Shown here: positions 18,751-28,900 of the stretch, piece after piece
Numbering within the stretch: the first letter of the stretch is position 1
How the letters are laid out: each line of letters opens with the position of its first letter
Origin: Shewanella benthica KT99
Lineage (GTDB): Bacteria; Pseudomonadota; Gammaproteobacteria; Enterobacterales; Shewanellaceae
DNA length: 64,000 nt
Direction of reading: 5' to 3'
Assembly (NCBI RefSeq): GCF_000172075.1
Contig: NZ_ABIC01000005.1
Span: forward strand, 1-64,000
Position numbers and translations under genes: made by a program
The notes under the pieces: generated by a model
Told to the model about the DNA's origin: nothing
The model's database searches: none
What the model saw: only the letters and a program-made list of their open reading frames with translations

Positions 18751-20091
18751 TTATAATTTCTTTTTAGGCAGTAAACTGATTAGCTTAGTCGCGATATCTG
18801 TGTTGTCCTGATAACCAGAAAATAGACTGGCCGCGGGGCCCATTGCGAATACTTGTACGTCGACGCCTGTGTGACCGACCGTCGTCCAGCCTGTGTTTGA
18901 GCGGCTATCTATAAGCTGTTTGATACTTGTGCTCATCACCTCTTTACCCTGCATTCTCGCTCGAGATAACTGAGACAGTTCATCATCATTAGGCTCGAAA
19001 CCTAAATTTAATGTGACTCGAGCTCGCCAGTCACCATTGGCGAGGGCATCGCTGGCGATAACGTCCGGGCTGGCTTGTACGCCTCTGATGATACTCGTGT
19101 CCCAGCTATACTCGCCGTTGGCACCTATGCTTAAGCCGCCGGTATTATGATCTGCCGTTACCACCATCAGAGTATCGTTATTTTTCCTGATGTACTGTTC
19201 TACGACTTCGATGGCGTTAGCGAACTCTTCCATCTCTCCCATCGCCGTGGCTATATCATTATTGTGTCCTGCCCAGTCTATCAAGCTGCCTTCGACCAGC
19301 AGCACGAAGCCTAGGTCATTTTGCGATAATAACGCTAAGGCCTTCGTTGTCATCTTGCTCAGTTTATTACTGTCACTATCATCGATGGCCCATGGGAGTT
19401 GCACATCGGCAAATAGGCCTATGACCTTGCCTTGTTTGACCGAATCGAGCTGGTTAAAGTCCGATATATACTGATAACCCTTAGCCTCGAATTTTTTTAT
19501 TAGACTGGCAGGGAAATACTTCTGACCGCCACCTAACATCACATCGGCATCGGTTTTAAGGTAGCTATGAGCTAACTCATCGTAATTGCTACGGCTTTCA
19601 TTATGGCTGAGAAATGCTGCCGGAGTAGCATGGTTGATCTGTGATGTCACCGCCACTCCGGTGGAGAGTCCCAGGGCTTTGGCTTTTTCCATTATGGTGG
19701 CAATAGGCTGTTTATTGGTATCGACAGAGATGGCGCCATTATAGGTTTTAGTCCCAGTGGCTAATGCCGTTGCCGAGGCTGCCGAATCTGTGACGTAACC
19801 ACTCACCCTAGCCGGATAAGTGCTCGATGTTCCTACTAGTAGTCGGTCGAATACCGTCTGTTCTATCTCTTGAGTATCTGGGTTGTCTTTATAGTATCGA
19901 TAGGCACTGGTATAGGCTGGGCCCATACCGTCACCGATCATGATCACAATATTTTTAGGGACGCTTGGTGCGTCGCCTAACATGGTTTGCATCTGAGTCT
20001 CTGCCTGAGCTGTGACGCCCATGCTGCCTAACAGTGCCACACCTGCCAAGATACATCGTTTGAAGAACTTCATTTTTTTCGTCACGCCCAT
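18751..20091 (-). CDS. Secreted alkaline phosphatase
   Basis: About 446 residues with a signal peptide (KRCILAGVALLGSMGVTAQAE). Alkaline phosphatase superfamily: metal Asp in IMIGDGMG, nucleophile Ser in YVTDSAASATALATGTKT, HATPAAFLSH, second metal site EGSLIDWAGHNND, then TADHNTGG and VGHTGVDV near the C-terminus. It hydrolyses phosphomonoesters in the periplasm or outside. Start: ATG 20091 has AGG nine bases upstream; ATG 20073 is a second option. The frame is open further up only because it crosses the duplicated gshB tail at 20111-20258. It lies downstream of gshB in the same direction. Confidence 0.88.
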   Translation of the reverse strand: MGVTKKMKFFKRCILAGVALLGSMGVTAQAETQMQTMLGDAPSVPKNIVIMIGDGMGPAYTSAYRYYKDNPDTQEIEQTVFDRLLVGTSSTYPARVSGYVTDSAASATALATGTKTYNGAISVDTNKQPIATIMEKAKALGLSTGVAVTSQINHATPAAFLSHNESRSNYDELAHSYLKTDADVMLGGGQKYFPASLIKKFEAKGYQYISDFNQLDSVKQGKVIGLFADVQLPWAIDDSDSNKLSKMTTKALALLSQNDLGFVLLVEGSLIDWAGHNNDIATAMGEMEEFANAIEVVEQYIRKNNDTLMVVTADHNTGGLSIGANGEYSWDTSIIRGVQASPDVIASDALANGDWRARVTLNLGFEPNDDELSQLSRARMQGKEVMSTSIKQLIDSRSNTGWTTVGHTGVDVQVFAMGPAASLFSGYQDNTDIATKLISLLPKKKL

Positions 20092-20110
20092 TATCAACAT
20101 CCTAGCTTGT

Positions 20111-20313
20111 TTTAATTCGTGCTTCGATTGCGTCCATGAGCATAACGGTAATGTCCACATCATATAACCGGCTTAAATCCGTGCTTTAATTCGTGCTTCG
20201 ATTGCGTCCATGAGCATAGCGGTAATGTCCACATCATATAACCGGCTTAAATCCGTGCTTTAATTCGTGCTTCGATTGCGTCCATGAGCATACCAGTAAT
20301 GTCCACATCATAA
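20111..20313 (-). repeat. 74-bp tandem repeat made of the gshB 3' end
   Basis: Two full 74-base units (20111-20184 and 20185-20258) repeat the last codons of gshB (YDVDIT-MLMDAIEARIKARI) and its stop region, next to the real gene end (20259 to about 20313). The units differ at one or two positions (cataacgg, catagcgg, and cataccag in the gene). They lie between gshB and the phosphatase gene. Confidence 0.92.
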
Positions 20314-21200
20314 GCTGCTTCAATCTCTTTGATACATGTCGGGCTAGTGACGTTGATCTCGGTAAGCTTATCGCCAATCACATCCAGACCGACGAAGATG
20401 AGTCCGCGTTTCTTCAGTTCAGGTCCTATGCTGCGTGCAATATGCCAGTCACTCTCAGATAAAGGTTGAGCTACACCACGACCGCCGGCGGCTAAGTTGC
20501 CGCGTGTCTCGCCTTTTTTCGGGATACGAGCCAGGGAGTAAGGCACGGGTTCACCATCGATGACCAAGATACGTTTATCACCCGAGGTGATGTCGGGAAT
20601 AAAGGCTTGGATCATGGCATATTGCTGGCCGTTATCGGTCAGTGTTTCGATGATCACGCCTAAGTTAGGATCATCTTTCTTGACTCTGAAGATGGAACTA
20701 CCGCCCATGCCATCAAGGGGCTTGAGTATAATATCGCCTTTTTCCTGATAGAAGTTACGGATACGGGTCTCATCTCTGGTCACTATGGTGTCTGGGGTAA
20801 ACTCGGAGAACCAGGCTGTAAATAGTTTCTCATTGGCGTCACGAAGGCTCTGGGGCTTGTTGACGATCAGCGTACCTTCCTCTTCGGCTCGCTCGAGCAT
20901 GTAAGTCGCGTAGATAAACTCAGTATCGAATGGTGGGTCTTTACGCATTAACACCACATCAAGATCTGACATGGGAGTGTCGATCGCTTCTCCTAGCTCG
21001 AACCAGTTGTCAGGGTCTTGTTTGACGGTTAAGGCGCGCATATTGGCCATTGCCTTACCATTGACCATGGCCAGATCTCGCATCTCCATGTAGAAAAGCT
21101 GGTATCCACGGCTTTGGGCCGCGAGTAACATGGCAAAACTAGAGTCTTTGTTGATGTTAATGTCGCTGATTGGGTCCATCACTATGCCGAGCTTGATCAT
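20247..21200 (-). CDS. gshB: Glutathione synthetase
   Basis: ATP-dependent joining of gamma-glutamylcysteine and glycine, the second step of glutathione synthesis. 317 residues, normal length. N-terminal MIKLGIVMDPISDININKDS and LMRKDPPFD are GshB hallmarks. The ATP-grasp part has DIILKPLDGMGGSSIF, KRILVIDGEPVPYSLARIP, GNLAAGGRG and EINVTSPTCIKEIE. It starts at ATG 21200, downstream of rsmE with 108 bases between. Its 3' end has been tandemly duplicated. Confidence 0.97.
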   Translation of the reverse strand: MIKLGIVMDPISDININKDSSFAMLLAAQSRGYQLFYMEMRDLAMVNGKAMANMRALTVKQDPDNWFELGEAIDTPMSDLDVVLMRKDPPFDTEFIYATYMLERAEEEGTLIVNKPQSLRDANEKLFTAWFSEFTPDTIVTRDETRIRNFYQEKGDIILKPLDGMGGSSIFRVKKDDPNLGVIIETLTDNGQQYAMIQAFIPDITSGDKRILVIDGEPVPYSLARIPKKGETRGNLAAGGRGVAQPLSESDWHIARSIGPELKKRGLIFVGLDVIGDKLTEINVTSPTCIKEIEAAYDVDITGMLMDAIEARIKARI

Positions 21201-21308
21201 CTATTCTCTTCCTTCTTTCGCCATCTGCCGATGGGACAATTGAATTCTGTAATCTGCTTATGTAACAGGTTTAGGCTTTAACTTTTGCACAAATTATTTT
21301 GCTAGAAC

Positions 21309-22037
21309 CTACAAGTCACCAAATTTGAGTTGTAGGGCACTGATTGCCGTTAGTGCTGCAGTTTCTGTTCTGAGCACTCTTGGGCCCAATAAAATATCGG
21401 TAAATTCATCTTGCTCAGTCTGCAATATTTCAGTGTCTGAGAGCCCGCCTTCGGGGCCGATTAAGAGTCTGACTTTAGCGACCTCTAGAGGCAAGCCTCC
21501 GATGCCGTGTGCAGCTCTGGGGTGTAGATTTAATTTAAGCGAGTCAGTTGGTTCACCGCACCAGGCCTCTAATGACATGGCTGGCCTGATTTCTGGAACC
21601 CGACTGCGTCCTGATTGCTCACAGGCAGCGACGACAATCTTCTGCCACTGTTGTCTCTTTTTCTCTAATCTGTCACCGGAGAGTTTTACACCACAACGCT
21701 CCGAAAACAGAGGTGTGATGGTGTTGACGCCTAACTCTACCGATTTTTGAATGGTAAAGTCCATACGGTCGCCACGGGAGATCACCTGTCCCAGATGAAT
21801 ATGCAGCGGTGACTCACTGGCGTTAGTGTTCGAAGATAAGACCTTAACGGAGATATTTTTCTTACTGGCAGAGATGATCTCAGCCAAATAGTCATGGTCG
21901 CTACCATTAAATAGGCTGATTTGTTCGCCTGGGGTCATTCGCAGCACTCTACCTATGTGCGAAGCTGCCTCATCATGGAGCGCCAAGCTGTCACCGATTA
22001 CCAACGGTGAGTCTTGATATATTCTTGGGATTCTCAT
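21309..22037 (-). CDS. rsmE: 16S rRNA (uracil-1498-N3)-methyltransferase RsmE
   Basis: 242 residues. An N-terminal PUA-like domain ([12 protein letters not shown]...[19 protein letters not shown]) is followed by a SPOUT methyltransferase domain with the knot motifs [44 protein letters not shown] and [11 protein letters not shown]. It methylates U1498 in the decoding region. Same direction as gshB, probably co-transcribed, as is common in gammaproteobacteria. Confidence 0.95.
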   Translation of the reverse strand: MRIPRIYQDSPLVIGDSLALHDEAASHIGRVLRMTPGEQISLFNGSDHDYLAEIISASKKNISVKVLSSNTNASESPLHIHLGQVISRGDRMDFTIQKSVELGVNTITPLFSERCGVKLSGDRLEKKRQQWQKIVVAACEQSGRSRVPEIRPAMSLEAWCGEPTDSLKLNLHPRAAHGIGGLPLEVAKVRLLIGPEGGLSDTEILQTEQDEFTDILLGPRVLRTETAALTAISALQLKFGDL

Positions 22038-22631
22038 CTATTTCTTGCTCCGCAATCTGGGTGTTTATAGCAGGTGAGTCGCATCTTTGTTTGACAAAAG
22101 GGTTATGGTTTCCCTGTGTCCGGGCGATCGCTTCGTCTCTTTTATACCATTCCATATAAGTATCTGGTCAGTTCAGAGACTCTCAGTTTTTTCAATTCAA
22201 GGCGCATTGATGAGGAAATGGTTATTCCCTTTTGAGTCAATGTAACACAAAAGTGGAAACACTGAGAGCCTCACGCAGTGCGGGTTTCAAAGCCCTTTAT
22301 GCTAGGTTGAATGTTCTCGATATACGACTGCATGGATGCAGGAGGTAGAGCAACGCAGGAGCTGGTTGCCGAGAATAACTATTAGCTTCAAAGATTCGCC
22401 TTGCCTACAGTGCTTTGAACTCCCGCTGAATGCTCAGATACTTACTCGGAATGATATTACACTCGATAGCATCAACTGGATGAGTTTTATCCCATGCTTT
22501 GAACAGTTTTAATTGGCTTGTGGCGATCTTTAAGCCATGTCTGCTCTTTTGCGGAATTTTACGGGATGAATGGGAATAGAAGCAAGAGCTTGGTAGGAGT
22601 AATACCCTAGCTATAAGAAATTTATAAGGTA
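22038..22631. other. Intergenic stretch without a recognisable gene
   Basis: 594 bases between rsmE and sprT. No credible frame. It contains a block (about 22190-22450) with many short imperfect inverted parts (for example ctgcatggatgcag), which has the look of a degenerate dispersed repeat. A similar copy is not present elsewhere in this window. Confidence 0.4.
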
Positions 22632-23180
22632 TTAGGCTCTTTTAAGCTGCTGTTTACAGCATCTGCAACGATACTGAGTCTCACCGCGGAGCACCTTATT
22701 ATGACGTCGAATACTCAGCGGGATACTACCGCAATCGCATAAATAATCGAATGTTTTTCCTGATACTGATTCTGTATTTAGAGTATGAGTCGTGGCTGGC
22801 TCTAGTTGATAAACCTCAATCATCAGGGCTTGCCATTCCTTGCCATGGGGCTTGACCTTGCCATATAACTGATAAGCTAGCAGATGGCAGATCTCATGTG
22901 GCACAACCTGATCGATAAAGGCCTGATGGTTTTCAGCGAGTAAACTAGAGTTGAATCTGAGTAGGTTGAGTTGCAGATGCGCCGTGCCCGCACTCTTACC
23001 CTTGAGTGTAAACTGGATTTCAGGACATGGAAAAGTCCGTTGCAGATAGGCCTCTGCTTGTCGGTAACAGTCTACTACCTGCTCAGCAATCTGCTGGTGG
23101 CGTTCGTCATCAAATTCATAATTTGCATCGTCCGTTTTATAAGATTTGGTGCTGTTTTTTGTCTTGAACAGTTTAAACAT
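22632..23180 (-). CDS. sprT: SprT-family zinc metalloprotease-like protein
   Basis: 182 residues. The zinc motif VVPHEICHLLAYQLYG is followed by HGKEWQALM, then a C-terminal four-cysteine ribbon (YLCDCGS...YRCRCCKQQL). This matches SprT of gammaproteobacteria, related to the SPRTN/Spartan protease domain. The cytoplasmic role is not settled. About 120 bases downstream of the Pcp-like gene, separated from it by a terminator, so it needs its own promoter. Confidence 0.85.
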   Translation of the reverse strand: MFKLFKTKNSTKSYKTDDANYEFDDERHQQIAEQVVDCYRQAEAYLQRTFPCPEIQFTLKGKSAGTAHLQLNLLRFNSSLLAENHQAFIDQVVPHEICHLLAYQLYGKVKPHGKEWQALMIEVYQLEPATTHTLNTESVSGKTFDYLCDCGSIPLSIRRHNKVLRGETQYRCRCCKQQLKRA

Positions 23181-23210
23181 AGTATTGAAAAGTACCTAAC
23201 GCTCGCCATT

Positions 23211-23244
23211 AAAAAAGGCACTCAAGTTATCATTGAGCACCTTT
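23211..23244 (-). terminator. Terminator of the Pcp-like gene
   Basis: Minus strand AAAGGTGCTCAA - tgataac - TTGAGTGCCTTTTTT, in the gap between the Pcp-like gene and sprT. Confidence 0.8.
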
Positions 23245-23300
23245 AGTTTCCTATGAGAGTGATAAGATTTACTTAGCTCCCAATCAATATCGCTTAATGA

Positions 23301-24467
23301 TTATAAGCTTTTTGCTCCGGCAATTACCATGGCTCTTATCTGCTCTACTATGTCGGTTTCAGTCTTAGCATCATAGCCCTTCACTCTCGGGGTATGGATA
23401 TGACCGACAGGAATTTTGCTGTTAAATTTCTGCTGCAATAAGACGGTGCGGTATGAGATCTCATTCGATAGATAACCACCACCTGAACCTTCAACTGAGG
23501 TAGCAGCTTGCAACTCGGATAAGGAGGTAGCGTTAAACTTGCCTCTAGCCAGTGTGGTGACACTGTGGTTATCGTTTACCTTCCATTTCGCCGCATCTCC
23601 CTGAACCGATTGCATGGCTGCAACCGGGAGAGAAAACTCGACAAACTCGGGACCGTTAAGCGTCTTACCATTAAACATAGGCGCTATCGGCTTTTCATTG
23701 TTGCCGCCGGTTAATACATTTAAGTTATCCGTTGCCGCCGCGCTGCGATTACGCCCAGGGAAGCGCTCGAGATCGAAATCGTCTCTGCCCATGCTGAGAG
23801 TAATAATCATATCCAGGCTATTTTCGCGGTAATAAGGCGTGAGCAGAGATTCGATCATACCTTGATCGAAGTCGGCGAAGCGTACCGGGATCATCACCGT
23901 CTGTATTTGTGCTTGCTTGCCATTCACCGAAAATTGATAGCCATCGAGTGCCAGTGCCGCTAAGCCTGAAGGATTGCTCTGATCGATATTTCGGTCGAGG
24001 AAGAAGGGATCGAATCCGGTCAGCAAAATTTTGACCTGAGTATCGGCTGCAAAGCTAATGTTACTGAAGCCTCTGGAAGACTTTTCTACTGCACTCAGAT
24101 TGATATTGCGCTGCCAGGGAGCGATCCGGAACGAAGGGGCTTGTTGTTTGAGCAAGGTCTTCATGGCCAGGCGCCCCCAGTACAGAGGGCGGTCATCTTG
24201 CCCTCCCGATTGCACATCTCTGACTGCTTGCTGCCATAGGCGCTCTCCCTGCCGGGCAACCATCTGCGTCATCAGCAACTCATCGGTTTGCTGACGGTAC
24301 TGCTTATCTAAGCCATCGACTAAGGCTTGATAGCGTTCGACGACTTCAGGCATGGCTTGGGTCGCGGTGGAGACGCGAGCCTCTTCTATATCCAGGCTAG
24401 CGATAGCTATTGTGCTGAACATTGCACCAGTGAGGAGTCCTGCAACTGCTAAACAGGATTTCGTCAT
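23301..24467 (-). CDS. Secreted pyroglutamyl-peptidase I (C15)-like protein with Ser at the Cys position
   Basis: 388 residues with a signal peptide (1 to about 23, AIA-SLD). Residues 145-360 show the C15 fold markers: VKILLTGFDPF (150-155 for TGFDPF), LERF with Glu234 and NRSAAATDN, and VGHIHTP with His356/His358. In C15 peptidases the nucleophile is Cys in AGTYxCNxxxY; here the matching motif is GGGYLSNEISY, so Ser334 replaces Cys. About 140 N-terminal residues are extra. Classical enzymes are cytoplasmic and shorter (about 215 residues). It may be a serine variant, or a non-peptidase binding protein. Terminator at 23211. Confidence 0.75.
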   Translation of the reverse strand: MTKSCLAVAGLLTGAMFSTIAIASLDIEEARVSTATQAMPEVVERYQALVDGLDKQYRQQTDELLMTQMVARQGERLWQQAVRDVQSGGQDDRPLYWGRLAMKTLLKQQAPSFRIAPWQRNINLSAVEKSSRGFSNISFAADTQVKILLTGFDPFFLDRNIDQSNPSGLAALALDGYQFSVNGKQAQIQTVMIPVRFADFDQGMIESLLTPYYRENSLDMIITLSMGRDDFDLERFPGRNRSAAATDNLNVLTGGNNEKPIAPMFNGKTLNGPEFVEFSLPVAAMQSVQGDAAKWKVNDNHSVTTLARGKFNATSLSELQAATSVEGSGGGYLSNEISYRTVLLQQKFNSKIPVGHIHTPRVKGYDAKTETDIVEQIRAMVIAGAKSL

Positions 24468-24885
24468 GGCTTGCTCCTTCTTCTGTGAAATAAAGAGTAA
24501 TGTAGAATTGATTTTATTTTTGATGATTATTTATCAATTTTAGCGGGTTATCAATTTGAATTTACTATAGTCAAGGCTTGATATCTGTGGGTATGAGTAT
24601 GCACGACAAGCGAGAGCAAATAAAGTATCTCATTTGTTGGGTTTTATGATGTGGACTTGTCACTTTAAAGGCATAAGTCATAAGCGATAAGTTTTAAGTT
24701 GTAAGTTTTAAGTAAAATAGATTTCTTCAAGTTTCACTCGCCGTTCTAAACCTGTATAAGCAGCTAGCTGCTGACCTGAATCTTGGTGAACACTTAGCTT
24801 TTACTTACCGCTTTCTCTGCTCTGTCTCTGGCTTATAACTTACCGCTTGCTATGCTCTATCTTGAGCTTATAGCTGCTTTTAAAC
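24468..24885. other. Intergenic stretch with short repeats
   Basis: 418 bases between two minus-strand genes. It contains simple reiterated words (taagttttaagttgtaagttttaag near 24690 and two cttaccgctt.ct.tgctct blocks near 24800-24850). No gene or clear terminator is seen. Confidence 0.4.
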
Positions 24886-25797
24886 TTACATCATCAAGGA
24901 TTGCAGTGATTCCTGATTGCTGAAGCGTTTGGTGAAGAAGTCTAAGAATACACTGATGTTGGTGGCGAGTTGTCGTCGGCTAGAGTAAACACCATAGATT
25001 TTAAATGCCTCGATGGGCCATTCTTGCAGGATTGGCACCAGGGAGCCGCTGGCCAGCTCATTTTTGCATACCGAGTTAGATAACATGGCGATGCCAAAAT
25101 CATCCTGAACCAGTTTTTTTACCATCACGGCGCTGTTGACCCGGACTTTACGTTTGAAGCTGACCATGGTTTTTCTGTTGCCTTTTCCCAGGGGCCAGAT
25201 GGGCGCAGAGCGTGAGGTACCCAGTAAGATACCATGATGATTGGCTAATTCTTGTGGTGTGGCCGGAGTGCCATTGGCCTTCAGGTAACCTGGGCTGGCG
25301 ACTAAAATAGGCTTACGTTCGAACAAAAGGCGGGCGACCAAGTCGGAAGATTGCAGTGGGCCATACTTGATTGCAATATCATAGCCTTCGCCTACCAGAC
25401 TCACTTCGCTGTCGGTAAACTGGACATCCAGCTCTACATTCGGGTAGAGACGCATAAAGCTGCTACATAGGTTGGCGATAAGTTCTTGACTGAATGAGAC
25501 GGGAATCGCGATGCGCAGGGATCCGGAAACATGGTTATTGGTGTTTTCTATGGTGGCCTTGGCTGCCTCTATTTCGTCACGAATGCTGATGCAATGCTGA
25601 TAAAAGAGCGCACCTACCTGAGTGAGACTCAAGTTTCGAGTATCTCGCTGCAGTAAACGTACGCCTAACTGCTCTTCTAATCGAGCAACCTTACGACTTA
25701 TGGTTGATTTTGGTATGCCTGTTTCGCGGGCCGCTTGAGAGAAGCCTTTGGCTCTCACTACCGCCGCAAACAGCATCATACCGTTAAGATCGGGCAT
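24886..25797 (-). CDS. LysR-family transcriptional regulator
   Basis: 303 residues. The N-terminal winged helix (MPDLNGMMLFAAVVRAKGFSQAARETGIPKSTISRKVARLEEQLGVRLLQRDTR) is canonical LysR, CrgA/AaeR-like subgroup; the periplasmic-binding-like effector domain follows (GSLRIAIPVSF...). It is divergent from the large carboxylase gene, with 116 bases between, the classic arrangement for a LysR protein that regulates its neighbour. The intergenic region contains gacactgt...agtgtc-type dyads that could be its site. Confidence 0.92.
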   Translation of the reverse strand: MPDLNGMMLFAAVVRAKGFSQAARETGIPKSTISRKVARLEEQLGVRLLQRDTRNLSLTQVGALFYQHCISIRDEIEAAKATIENTNNHVSGSLRIAIPVSFSQELIANLCSSFMRLYPNVELDVQFTDSEVSLVGEGYDIAIKYGPLQSSDLVARLLFERKPILVASPGYLKANGTPATPQELANHHGILLGTSRSAPIWPLGKGNRKTMVSFKRKVRVNSAVMVKKLVQDDFGIAMLSNSVCKNELASGSLVPILQEWPIEAFKIYGVYSSRRQLATNISVFLDFFTKRFSNQESLQSLMM

Positions 25798-25913
25798 GTT
25801 TTTATCACTGTCTCAAATATGGAACAAAGTGTCTATCCTAGTTTAATGGCATTTGACACCTTAACAAAGTTATATTTACTCGCTAAAAATTTTAGAGGCT
25901 AAGCAGAGGATCA

Positions 25914-28900
25914 ATGATGACCAGCAATAATCAGCCCACAAACAAGACTCAGGCTCAATCTGCCGACCCGCTTTTTCTGAAAGCAGAACATCTGGCACAA
26001 GACTTTTCACTGTTTCCTGAACACAGTAAACAGAGCCTAGCCGAAGAGATCAAGGGTCTCTTGGGTGAAGATACTATTCAAGCTAATTTAAAAGAGTTAG
26101 AGCAACTCGATGTAGACGGTTACGTCACTAAGGTGATTCAACCCACATTAGATAAAAATCGCGCCGGTGCTAAGCGTGTGATTGCCGATCTTAAAGGCAA
26201 ACTTATTGCCGAAACCCATCAGGGGCCTTTTTATAGTGCCGAGATCGAATTGAACTTCGGCATTCGCACTCGTCGTATCGGTTTTATTGCGCAGGAACGA
26301 ACCACTAATAACGGCGCCTGGATGCCAGAGCATCACTTGGCTGCATGTAAGGCCATTCGCAAGTTTGCAGAACTGTCTATGCCTATCATCTATCTAATCG
26401 ATACTCCAGGTGCCGATGCGGGGGAGGTGGCTAACAGTCAGAATCAGGCTCACAGTATCTCTAAGGCGATTGCCGAGAGTGTTAACGTCGATGTGCCTAC
26501 CATAGGTATCGTGATCGGTGCCGGTTATTCCGGTGGTGCTATCCCCCTCGCTTCGGCTAACATCTTATTGTCACTGCGTGATGGTATCTTCAACACCATT
26601 CAACCTCAGGGTCTGCAGAGCATCGCCCGTAAGTACAATTTGTCTTGGCAAGAATGTGCTAAATCTGTGGGTGTTGCACCTGAAGAGCTATATACCTCAG
26701 GTTGTATCGACGGCATCATCGATTTTTCTCCGACGGATAAAGATGAGCGTCAACATAACCTTCGCCGCGCTATCATCAGCAGTATCGAAGCCGTTGAAAA
26801 TGCCGCCGTGCAGTTTGTGAGAGAATCGAAAGACTTGCGTGAGCATTATGATCGCAGTTTGGCGCGTTTCCTGAATCCGTCCAAGAGCCTCCAGGCATTA
26901 GAGCATCACGCCGAGCTTGCGGTAGCAAACAACCCAACTATGCACCTGAACCTGTTCGGTTGCGCATACCGTTACCTGCGTTACCTGACGCTACGTAATC
27001 GTATCCATTCGATCTCTCAGGAGCAATATGGTCGCCTGTCTAAGGTGAGTGTGCCTGAAGGTGACCTACTCGCGCGTATTCAGCAAGAGCAGGACCGCGT
27101 GTTCCAGTCTTGGCTATCTAACCCGGATAAGCTGGTTTATGATGAAGAGCTAAACAAGCTCTGGGTTAACTTCACCGCTAAACGTGATGAGGTTTCTACC
27201 GAACGTAATATGCTGACTCGTTTGATCTTAGGTGAGCCGAAAGAGAACTATAAGAAAGCCCGTAAGGCGCTTATCTTCAATATCAGTTGGTCTCTGTTTC
27301 ACCGTTGGAAAGGCAATGCCGAGAATAACTTCAAAGGCTTGATTCAGTATTTGGAGACTCTGCCATCTGAAGTGACTCAGGCAGATTGGCCTGAGGTTAA
27401 TAAGCTCACTGTGCTGGATGTAGTTGTTCACGACGAACTCCGCGAAGACTTTATCTGGCAGTGTCACAACATCCTTATCTTCAACGCGCTTTATGACAAT
27501 GTCGTTGGCAACTTAGCCTCTATCGCTAAAGAAGCCATGATGTCTAAAAGTTTGTCACGTGCATCGGTTGATAACCTGCTACACAGCTCAATTGACCGTG
27601 CATTGTCGACTCAAGATACGGCCAAGGATAAGAGTAAATTTTACAAGTGGCTCAAGTATTTTATGAGTCAGTCGAATCGAGCAGAGCTACTGACTAAGAC
27701 TGAACAGTGGAAGAGTGTTGGTTTCCCTCAGCTAAACGACAGCCTGTTCGTTATCTTGACTTACTTCTTCGAACGCCTATTACCTGAGTATTTCGATAGT
27801 GAAGAAGAAAGTGGTGAATACACAGGTGCAATCAACCCTGTGCGTATCGGTCGCCGCAAAGATTTCTGGAACCGTCTCACCATGGGCTATCAGGACCTCT
27901 TGATCCAGAAGGTACTACGTGATGATAAGCGTGCCGGTAAGATGGGTTGGGAGAGCGTTATCGCTAAGTTCTTCACCGGTTTCGATGAGATCAATGGCGA
28001 TAAGATGTCGGCCAACTCACTTAACTTCCCAGGGTTCCGTCTTTCCATCGAAGATGCGCTGGATAAAGGCATTCGTCCTTGTGGTCTCATCACCGGCATG
28101 GCGGATTTCGAGCGTAACGGTCAACAGATGCGTGTCGGTGTTGCCGTTTCAAACATTGCCTTCCAGGCGGGGGCTTTTGATATGGCCAGCGCCGAGAAGT
28201 TCAGTGCACTATTGATTGAGTGTGCTAAACGTAAGCTTCCTGTCATCTGTTTCATCAGTTCAAGTGGTATGCAGACCAAAGAAGGCGCGGCTGCACTCTT
28301 CTCTATGGCGGTGGTCAACGACCGTATTACTCGCTTCATTCGTGATAACGAGCTACCTGTACTTATGTTTGGTTTTGGTGACTGTACCGGTGGAGCACAG
28401 GCGAGTTTTGTGACTCATCCGTTAGTGCAAACCTATTACCTATCGGGTACTAACATGCCGTTCGCGGGTCAGATGGTCGTGCCGGCGTACTTGCCGTCTA
28501 CAGCGACTCTGTCGAACTACTTGTCGAAAGTGCCGGGTGCGATGAATGCCTTGGTGACTAACCCATTCAGCGACACCATCGACGACCAGCTGAGCAGTAT
28601 CGACCCTCTGATGCCTAAGCCAACGGCTCAGATTGAAGATGTGATTGCTAATGCGCTTTCAACTTTAGTGCCTGAGATGATGGCTGCCGATGAAGAGATA
28701 GTTCAGGACGACCCTCGTGAACTCATGAAGCCTATCAAGAAGCTATTGATTCATGCTCGTGGTTGTACTGCGGTTAAGCTAATTCGTAAGGCCCATGATA
28801 ACGGCATCGATGTTGTTTTAGTGGCATCGGATCCGGACATGACCTCTGTGCCTGCCGATATGCTTACAGGCAACGACAAACTTGTTTGTATCGGTGGTAA

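Noticed and set aside
20092..20163. N-terminal extension of the alkaline phosphatase frame
   Set aside because: It runs through the duplicated gshB tail; the signal peptide and ribosome site place the start at 20091 or 20073.
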